This document shows positions 58,561 to 64,000 of a stretch of 64,000 bases of DNA, one piece after another (the first letter of the stretch is position 1; each line of letters starts with the position of its first letter). The notes under the pieces are model-generated. The model made no database searches. It was not told where the DNA came from and worked only from the letters and a program-made list of their open reading frames with translations. Both the position numbers and the translations under genes were made by a program. The stretch comes from Dyella marensis (GTDB lineage: Bacteria; Pseudomonadota; Gammaproteobacteria; Xanthomonadales; Rhodanobacteraceae): positions 44,384 through 108,383 of the forward strand of contig NZ_FONH01000015.1 in NCBI RefSeq assembly GCF_900112865.1, written 5' to 3'.

Positions 58561-58878
58561 TCAGACCTGCATCTTGATGATGTCGTCGAAGGCGCTCATC
58601 AGCTTGTTGCGCACCTGCATCATCATCGAGAACGACAGGCCGGCTTCCTGGCTGCTGAGCATGGCGCCGATCAGGTCGTCGCTCTGGCCGCTTTCGACGG
58701 CAGCGGTCTTGTCGCTGGCGGCATGCTGTTGCGCATCGACCTGGTCGATCGCGGACTTCATGGTCTGCGCGAAACCGGGGCCGGCCGAGGCCTCAGCCTG
58801 TTCCGCCACGCCGGGAACCATGCCCGCGCGGGTGCCGAGCATGGCCTGGAGCATCGGACTGGACAGTTCGATCTTCAT
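58561..58878 (-). CDS. fliE: Flagellar hook-basal body protein FliE
   Basis: The 105-residue protein connects the MS ring to the rod. The C-terminal FliE signature is SSQEAGLSFSMMMQVRNKLMSAFDDIIKMQV, and the upstream FAQTMKSAIDQVD fits the family. The start at 58878 (MKIELSSPMLQAML) is chosen for its GGAATCTCTC leader and homology; the longer frame has no support. It is intact but is followed only by truncated fliF. The gap behind it contains no further flagellar gene. Confidence 0.9.
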   Translation of the reverse strand: MKIELSSPMLQAMLGTRAGMVPGVAEQAEASAGPGFAQTMKSAIDQVDAQQHAASDKTAAVESGQSDDLIGAMLSSQEAGLSFSMMMQVRNKLMSAFDDIIKMQV

Positions 58879-59080
58879 GAGAGATTCCGGGGACAGAGGT
58901 CGTGGCTGGGAAGGCCGCGCATTGTCCGGGCGGGCTCGGGAGCCCGCGGGTAATCTCAAACGAATGTGAATGAAGCTGCGCGCGGTGCGTAGGCAAGGCC
59001 GCGCGCACCGCGGCGATCAAGCAATCTCAATGCTTCTTGAGCAGGGAGCGCCGATGGGGCGGCTGGCCCGCCGCCATAAG

Positions 59081-59116
59081 CAGAAACGGCGCGATCTGAA
59101 GATCGCGCCGTTTCTG
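59081..59116 (-). terminator. Strong hairpin after tRNA-Val
   Basis: CAGAAACGGCGCGATCT and AGATCGCGCCGTTTCTG (59081-59097, 59100-59116) form a 17-base perfect stem just beyond the tRNA 3' end. The downstream minus-strand sequence is not a clean T-tract, but the position fits a tRNA terminator. Confidence 0.65.
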
Positions 59117-59124
59117 TCGGTAAA

Positions 59125-59199
59125 TGGTGGGCGGTACAAGGATCGAACTTGTGACCCCTTCCATGTCAAGGAAGTGCTCTACCGCTGAGCTAACCGCCC
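59125..59199 (-). tRNA. tRNA-Val (GAC), with encoded CCA
   Basis: The minus-strand cloverleaf has acceptor GGGCGGT/ACCGCCC, D-arm GCTC-AGCGGTA-GAGC and anticodon stem CTTCC with loop TTGACAT (anticodon GAC). The T-arm is ACAAG-TTCGATC-CTTGT and the 3' end ACCA. It is the genuine decoding tRNA for Val GUC/GUU, in contrast to the CCA-less element at 27600-27670. Confidence 0.95.
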
Positions 59200-59275
59200 G
59201 AAGTCGCGCCGCAGGACGGCGCGAGCCGCGTAGCATACACGAGCCACCCGGCAGCCACAACTGCCCGCCGCCGGT

Positions 59276-61297
59276 TCAGCGCAGGGCCTTCTCGCGCAGC
59301 TGGTGGATCTGATCGCGCAGGCGGGCCGCGTCCTCGAATTCCAGGTTCTCGGCGTGCTTGTACATCTGGGCCTCGAGCTTCTTGATCATGGCGCTGGCCT
59401 GGTCGGGGCTGAGCGCCTTGTAGTCCGCCCCCTGCTCCGCCACCGCCGCGGCCTTCGCGCCCCTGCCGCCGCGCCCGCGGGTCGGCACCGCGCTGCGCGC
59501 GCCCTCCATGATGTCGGCGATGCGGCGCACCACCGACTGCGGGACGATGCCGTGCTCCTCGTTGTAGGCCACTTGCTTCTCGCGGCGGCGCGCCGTCTCG
59601 TCCATCGCCGCCTGCATCGAGCGGGTGATGTTGTCGGCGTAGAGAATGGCCTTGCCGCGCACATTGCGCGCGGCGCGGCCGATGGTCTGGATCAGCGAGC
59701 CGGTGGAGCGCAGGAAGCCTTCCTTGTCGGCGTCCAGGATCGCCACCAGCGAGACCTCGGGCATGTCCAGGCCTTCGCGCAGCAGGTTGATGCCCACCAG
59801 CACGTCGAACTCGCCCAGGCGCAGGTCGCGGATGATTTCCACGCGCTCCACCGTCTCGATATCCGAATGCAGGTAGCGCACCTTGATGTTGTGCTCGCTC
59901 AGGTATTCGGTGAGGTTCTCGGCCATGCGCTTGGTCAGCGTGGTGACCAGCACGCGGTCGCCCATCGCCACGCGATCGCGGATCTGGCCGAGCAGGTCGT
60001 CGACCTGGGTGCGCACCGGGCGCACCTCCACCTCGGGATCGATCAGGCCGGTCGGGCGCACCACCAGCTCGACCACCGAGTCGTCGGATTTTCCCATCTC
60101 GTACTTGCCCGGCGTCGCCGACACATAGATGGTGCGCGGCGCGCGGCGCTCCCATTCCTCGAAACGCAACGGACGGTTGTCCATCGCCGACGGCAGGCGG
60201 AAGCCGTACTCCACCAGGTTTTCCTTGCGCGAGCGGTCGCCCTTGTACATGGCGCCGAGCTGCGGGATGGTCACGTGCGATTCGTCGACCACCAGCAGCG
60301 CATCCGCCGGCAGGTAGTCGAACAGCGTCGGCGGCGGCTCGCCGGCACCGCGCCGCGTGAGATGGCGCGAGTAGTTCTCGATGCCCTGGCAATAGCCCAC
60401 CTCGGCCATCATCTCCAGGTCGAAGCGCGTGCGCTGGTCCAGGCGCTGCGCCTCGACCAGCTTGTTCTCCTTGTACAGATATTCCAGGCGATCCTTCAGC
60501 TCGACCTTGATGGTCTCGATCGCGTTGAGCACGCTCTCGCGCGTGCTGGCGTAGTGCGTGCGCGGGTACACCGTGTAGCGCGGCACCTTGCGGATGGTCT
60601 CGCCGGTGAGCGGGTCGAACAGCGAGAGGTTTTCCACCTCGCCGTCGAACAGTTCGATGCGCAGCGCCTCGGTTTCCGATTCGGCCGGGAACACATCGAT
60701 GATCTCGCCGCGCACGCGGTAGGTGCCGCGGCGCAGTTCCAGCTCGTTGCGGGTGTACTGCAGCTCGGTGAGCTGGCGGATCAGCGCGCGCTGCTCGATG
60801 CGCTCGCCGCGCGCCAGGATCAGGCGCAGCGAGAGATAATCCTCCGGATCGCCCAGACCGTAGATCGCCGACACCGTGGCCACGATCAGCGAGTCCTTGC
60901 GCGACAGCAGCGCCTTGGTCGCGGCCAGGCGCATCTGCTCGATATGCTCGTTGATCGAGGCGTCCTTCTCGATGAAGGTATCGGACGCGACCACGTAGGC
61001 CTCGGGCTGGTAGTAGTCGTAGTAGCTGACGAAGTACTCCACCGCGTTGTGCGGGAAGAACTCCTTGAACTCACCGTACAACTGCGCGGCCAGCGTCTTG
61101 TTGTGCGCCATCACGATGGTCGGCCGCTGTACCTGCTGGATCACGTTGGCGATGGTGAAGGTCTTGCCCGAGCCGGTGACGCCGAGCAGGGTCTGCGAGG
61201 CCAGGCCGGCATCGAAGCCTTTGACCAGGCGCTCGATGGCCTGGGGCTGGTCGCCGGCGGGCTGGTAGGGAGAGACGAGTTCGAAACGGTCGGTCAT
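59276..61297 (-). CDS. uvrB: Excinuclease ABC subunit B
   Basis: UvrB verifies damage loaded by UvrA and positions UvrC for nucleotide excision repair. The protein of 673 residues has Walker [11 protein letters not shown] near residue 40, the beta-hairpin [11 protein letters not shown] near residue 95, helicase motif DESH near residue 340 and motif [11 protein letters not shown] near residue 540. The C-terminal UVR motif, [29 protein letters not shown], contacts UvrC. Two ATGs three codons apart (61306 and 61297) are both possible starts. It follows tRNA-Val on the same strand and is monocistronic. Confidence 0.97.
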   Translation of the reverse strand: MTDRFELVSPYQPAGDQPQAIERLVKGFDAGLASQTLLGVTGSGKTFTIANVIQQVQRPTIVMAHNKTLAAQLYGEFKEFFPHNAVEYFVSYYDYYQPEAYVVASDTFIEKDASINEHIEQMRLAATKALLSRKDSLIVATVSAIYGLGDPEDYLSLRLILARGERIEQRALIRQLTELQYTRNELELRRGTYRVRGEIIDVFPAESETEALRIELFDGEVENLSLFDPLTGETIRKVPRYTVYPRTHYASTRESVLNAIETIKVELKDRLEYLYKENKLVEAQRLDQRTRFDLEMMAEVGYCQGIENYSRHLTRRGAGEPPPTLFDYLPADALLVVDESHVTIPQLGAMYKGDRSRKENLVEYGFRLPSAMDNRPLRFEEWERRAPRTIYVSATPGKYEMGKSDDSVVELVVRPTGLIDPEVEVRPVRTQVDDLLGQIRDRVAMGDRVLVTTLTKRMAENLTEYLSEHNIKVRYLHSDIETVERVEIIRDLRLGEFDVLVGINLLREGLDMPEVSLVAILDADKEGFLRSTGSLIQTIGRAARNVRGKAILYADNITRSMQAAMDETARRREKQVAYNEEHGIVPQSVVRRIADIMEGARSAVPTRGRGGRGAKAAAVAEQGADYKALSPDQASAMIKKLEAQMYKHAENLEFEDAARLRDQIHQLREKALR

Positions 61298-61447
61298 GGC
61301 AGTCACATGCGGTCGCGTCGCAGCATTTTAAATCGCCCCTGCTGACAGGCTGTGTCAGCAGGCTCTTACAGGAATGCGCGTGAAAGACCGGCAGGCGCGA
61401 GGCGGCGGCCTGTCTAGCATGGTGGCGGTTCATCTGGAGAGCCTTGC

Positions 61448-61999
61448 GTGCCGAACCGCCCGACATGCCGCATCCCGCCGCGGGGCACGACCCTGGTCGA
61501 GCAGATCCTGGTCGTCGCCATCGCGGCCGTGCTCGCCTGCATCGGCCTGCCCTCGCTGCGTCGCCTGGCGGCGAGCGGCGAACTGCGCCAGGCGCAGACC
61601 GAGCTGATCGCCGTGCTCAACCACGCCCGCACGCTCGCGGTCCAGGCCGGCCGGGTCGCGCTCGCCTGCCCTACGCGCGATGGTGCGCATTGCAGCGACG
61701 AGGCCGACTGGGGCGGCGACTGGCTGGTCGGCCTGCGCGGCGAGCGATCCGGCCAGCTCGAGGGCGCGCCCGGCCTTCGCCGCAGCAATCCGTCCAGGCA
61801 ACTGCGCATCCGCAGCGCGCAGGGGCGCCGCAGCGTGCAGTTCCAGCCCGACGGCTCGGCCGGTGGCAGCAATGTCACCTTGCTGATCTGCCACCGCGGC
61901 GACGACAGCCGCGCGCTGAGCGTGAAAGTCTCAAACGCCGGCCGTGTACGCGGCGATAAGGGCACGCCGGCGGAATTGCGTCTATGCGGAAGCGGGTAA
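61448..61999 (+). CDS. Pseudopilin, GspH/FimT family
   Basis: This 183-residue protein from a GTG start begins MPNRPTCRIPPRGTTLVEQILVVAIAAVLACIGLPSLRRL. It is a type IV prepilin leader cleaved after Gly, with Thr-Thr-Leu-Val-Glu following, so Glu is at position +5. The usual Phe at +1 is Thr here. The globular domain has a Cys pair (VALACPTRDGAHCSDEADWGGDWLVG) as in GspH/FimT minor pilins. Minor pilins of this kind prime type IV pili or type II secretion. No other pilus gene is nearby. Confidence 0.85.
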   Translation: MPNRPTCRIPPRGTTLVEQILVVAIAAVLACIGLPSLRRLAASGELRQAQTELIAVLNHARTLAVQAGRVALACPTRDGAHCSDEADWGGDWLVGLRGERSGQLEGAPGLRRSNPSRQLRIRSAQGRRSVQFQPDGSAGGSNVTLLICHRGDDSRALSVKVSNAGRVRGDKGTPAELRLCGSG

Positions 62000-62092
62000 G
62001 GCGCGGCGCGCAGCGATGGCGGGCATGCGCAAAGCACGAGGTCCCGCCTTGCTGCAGGGCCTCGCGGAAGACAACTCCTGCTCAAGCGGACC

Positions 62093-62488
62093 CTAACCAG
62101 CAGGCAATTTCGCTATCGCCTTGATTTCGAACTGGAACCCATAAAGCCAGGTCACACCGACCGCCGTCAGCGCCGGGTAAGGCGCACTACCCCAATACGC
62201 CGGCACGACGCCCCAGACCTTCTCAAATGTCGATGCAGGATCGACCAGATAGACGGTTACGTCGATCACGTCCTCGAACGTGCATCCGGCCGCCGCCAGC
62301 ACCTCATTCAGATGCTCGAACGCCAGCTCGACCTGCCGCTCCAGGTCCGGCTCGGGCGTACCGTCGTCGCGGCTCCCGACCTGCCCCGAAACGAACAGGA
62401 AGCCGTTCGAGCGAACAGCCGGGGAGTAGCGGTTGCGCTCATAAAGCGCTCGACGGCCGGAGGGAAAAACGACGTCGCGTGTTGCCAT
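62093..62488 (-). CDS. RidA-family deaminase-like protein
   Basis: This 131-residue member of the RidA/YjgF/UK114 superfamily has RNRYSPAVRSNGFLFVSGQVG near residue 20 and LNEVLAAAGCTFEDVIDVTVYLVD, with PYPALTAVGVTWL near the C-terminus. The conserved Arg of the RidA imine-hydrolase site is not clearly present in the usual position (R105), so it may belong to a non-canonical Rid group. The start at 62488 is supported by GGAGATGGATCC upstream. It is divergent from the LysR-type gene, which is its likely regulator. Confidence 0.87.
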   Translation of the reverse strand: MATRDVVFPSGRRALYERNRYSPAVRSNGFLFVSGQVGSRDDGTPEPDLERQVELAFEHLNEVLAAAGCTFEDVIDVTVYLVDPASTFEKVWGVVPAYWGSAPYPALTAVGVTWLYGFQFEIKAIAKLPAG

Positions 62489-62616
62489 GGATCCATCTCC
62501 ATCAATGATCGAAACGATGAGGCGCACTCTAGGCAGCCGCGCGGCCACGATAAACCGGGCATTCCCGTCGGCACTGTTTGTAGAATCCAAACAATTCCTC
62601 GCCGCGTGGAGCAGCC

Positions 62617-63531
62617 ATGGACCGATTCGATGCGATGCAGGCGTTCGTCCGTGTCGTGGAGACCGGCAGCTTCACCAGGGCGGCGCAGACCCTGGACTTG
62701 AGCAAGACCAGCGTGACCCAGCTGGTGCAACAGCTGGAGGCCAGACTGCGCGTGAAGCTCCTCAACCGGACCACGCGCAAGGTCAACGCCACCGCCGATG
62801 GCGTCGCGTATTACGAACGCGCGATCCGGCTGCTGGCCGATCTGGAAGATGCCGAGAGCAGCCTTTCCAAGGCATCGGCACTACCAAGGGGCAGGTTGCG
62901 GGTGGACGTGCCCAGTCCGCTGGCCCGCATGATTCTTGTGCCGGCCCTTCCTGCTTTTCATGCGCGCTATCCCGACCTGCGGCTGGACTTGGGCGTGAGC
63001 GATCGCATGGTCGATATCATCGGCGAGAACGTCGATTGCGTCGTGCGCGGCGGCGAACTCACCTCCCTGTCCCTGAAGGCGCGGCATATCGGAGATCTGC
63101 CACTGGGTGTGTACGCCGCGCCGAGTTACCTCGAGCGCGCGGGCGAGCCCTCACATCCGCGCGAGCTGGAAGACACACACCACCGCGTCGTTGGCTACCT
63201 GTGGTCGCGCAGCGGCAAGGCCCTTCCCTATGTCATGCGCAAAGGCGGCGAAGCCGTACGAGTCCAGGGACGTTGCGTCTTGTCCGTCGACGATGGCAAT
63301 GCATATCTCGAAGCCGGTCTCGTCGGGCTTGGCGTGCTGTGGCTGCCTCGCTACATGGCCAAGGAGTCCGTGGCCAGAGGCGACCTGGTGCCACTGTTCG
63401 GCGCCTGGCACATGGACCCGATGCCGCTCTATCTGGCGTTCGCGCCCAACCGGCATGTAAGCGCAAAGCTTCGCGTTTTCATCGATTGGATGGTGGAGCT
63501 GATGGCGCAGCATGCACCTGTGGCTCGTTGA
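62617..63531 (+). CDS. LysR-family transcriptional regulator
   Basis: This 304-residue protein starts MDRFDAMQAFVRVVETGSFTRAAQTLDLSKTSVTQLVQQLEARLRVKLLNRTTRK, the LysR winged helix. The substrate-binding domain (residues 90-300) has RGRLRVDVPSPLARMILVPALPAFHARYPDLRLDLGVSDR. This wording belongs to the CrgA/AaeR-like LTTR subgroup. A promoter gap of 128 bases separates it from the RidA-like gene. It probably controls that divergent gene and itself; the inducer is unknown. Confidence 0.93.
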   Translation: MDRFDAMQAFVRVVETGSFTRAAQTLDLSKTSVTQLVQQLEARLRVKLLNRTTRKVNATADGVAYYERAIRLLADLEDAESSLSKASALPRGRLRVDVPSPLARMILVPALPAFHARYPDLRLDLGVSDRMVDIIGENVDCVVRGGELTSLSLKARHIGDLPLGVYAAPSYLERAGEPSHPRELEDTHHRVVGYLWSRSGKALPYVMRKGGEAVRVQGRCVLSVDDGNAYLEAGLVGLGVLWLPRYMAKESVARGDLVPLFGAWHMDPMPLYLAFAPNRHVSAKLRVFIDWMVELMAQHAPVAR

Positions 63532-63632
63532 AGCAGCAACGATAAGCAGCCGCGAACAAGCTCTACCGGGCCAGGCCGGAACGGGTTCGGCCCACCGACA
63601 ATAGATAAGAGCCCGGATAGCAGACAAAAGCA

Positions 63633-63658
63633 AAGGGCCGCGATCGCTCGCGGCCCTT
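63633..63658 (-). terminator. Terminator beside the tRNA-Asn fragment
   Basis: AAGGGCCGCGA/TCGCGGCCCTT (63633-63643, 63648-63658) forms an 11-base stem with a TCGC loop, followed on the minus strand by TTTGCTTTTG. It lies where the terminator of the tRNA-Asn gene would be. Confidence 0.8.
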
Positions 63659-63666
63659 GCGGTATA

Positions 63667-63716
63667 TGGCGCCCGATGTCGGACTCGAACCAACGCCCCC
63701 TGATTAACAGTCAGTG
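63667..63716 (-). other. 3' portion of a tRNA-Asn (GTT) gene: probable att site
   Basis: On the minus strand the sequence runs from the anticodon stem (CTGACTGTTAATCAG, anticodon GTT) through the T-arm GTTGG-TTCGAGT-CCGAC and acceptor strand ATCGGGC to GCCA. The 5' third (acceptor 5' strand and D-arm) is absent and replaced beyond 63716 by A/T-richer DNA. A tRNA 3' end cut off this way is the classic left-over of integration by a tyrosine recombinase, where the island carries its own copy of the 3' end. No integrase is in the window; it would lie to the right. Confidence 0.8.
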
Positions 63717-64000
63717 CGCTTGTACTTTTATTTCAGTGATTTAGGCTGCTTATTTTTCAACAATCTCCCGGCTGCACTCGCCTGGCGCCGTGTTTTGCCG
63801 CTCAATTTTCAACACTTGTGGCGGGCTCCTCTTTGCAACCCAAGCCAGATCGAACTTATGGCAGTACTTCTCCGAGCCTCGATAAGATGCAGCTCCGGAA
63901 GCTCCGCTTTCGACTGCGATTTCAGCCGGTCGTTGCAACACACTATAAGCGCCAAGGCGTGAGGAGTGTTGTATGGCACCCAGGCTTCGTAGGCACCTGA
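63717..64000. other. Lower-GC sequence beyond the tRNA-Asn fragment (presumed island edge)
   Basis: These 284 bases are visibly richer in A and T (for example TGTACTTTTATTTCAG) than the rest of the window. Short open frames exist on both strands but none has a ribosome site or recognisable product. I see no gene that can be supported here. Confidence 0.55.

Noticed and set aside
63714..63962. Short plus-strand frames in the low-GC edge region
   Set aside because: They start inside or at the tRNA fragment and have no ribosome site or similarity that I can recognise.

Overview
The window is a high-GC (roughly two thirds G+C by eye) gammaproteobacterial chromosome segment. Gene content and protein wording point to the Xanthomonadales, most likely family Rhodanobacteraceae (Dyella, Rhodanobacter, Luteibacter or Frateuria relatives). 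The clues are the xanthomonad-type SUF regulator, an outer-membrane TonB-dependent receptor with a carboxypeptidase-like N-terminal domain, the MurU/AmgK muropeptide recycling pair, the thrS-infC-rpmI-rplT-pheST-ihfA-merR order, and lineage-type intergenic palindromes. The genus call is inference from memory of these families; no search was run.

Layout. 1-173: tail of an upstream gene and a large palindrome. 174-5912 (minus): regulator-sufB-LprI-like-sufC-sufD-sufS, one tightly overlapped iron-sulfur assembly operon. 6105-7826: glnK-amtB behind a sigma-54 promoter. 8110-9779: amgK-murU cell-wall recycling. 9912-11015: sterol-desaturase-like membrane enzyme. 11065-14569 (minus): small secreted protein and TonB receptor. 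15107-20953 (minus): queA-tgt-yajC-secD-secF. 21041-24746 (minus): two uncharacterised exported proteins. 24837-27745 (minus): two tandem tRNA-like RNAs, a band-7 protein and RtcB RNA ligase, resembling an RNA-repair locus. 28180-33185 (minus): ABC exporter, two paralogous sensor kinases, a response regulator and a 37-residue peptide ORF. 33468-39194 (plus): aminotransferase, PsiF-like protein, upp and a large secreted nuclease. 39367-44971: prolyl aminopeptidase, D-2-hydroxyacid dehydrogenase divergent from serA, quinone oxidoreductase, membrane protein. 45114-53490: zinc-finger protein, tRNA-Pro, and the minus-strand translation operon thrS-infC-rpmI-rplT-pheS-pheT-ihfA-merR, with a Thr-codon leader attenuator and an AUC start codon for infC. 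53555-55070: epimerase and HemJ/CopD-like protein. 55158-58878: a flagellar remnant, in which flgA, flgBCD and the 5' part of flgE meet the 5' part of fliF and fliE tail to tail. 59125-63531: tRNA-Val, uvrB, a pseudopilin, RidA-like and LysR. 63667-64000: a 3' fragment of tRNA-Asn followed by lower-GC DNA, which looks like the edge of an integrated island.

The points that most deserve follow-up are (1) the flgE/fliF junction, which implies loss of most of the flagellar regulon or a misassembly; (2) the tandem CCA-less tRNA-like pair in front of the slipin-rtcB genes; (3) the peptide ORF at the end of an ABC/two-component operon; (4) the thrS attenuator; and (5) the tRNA-Asn island boundary.
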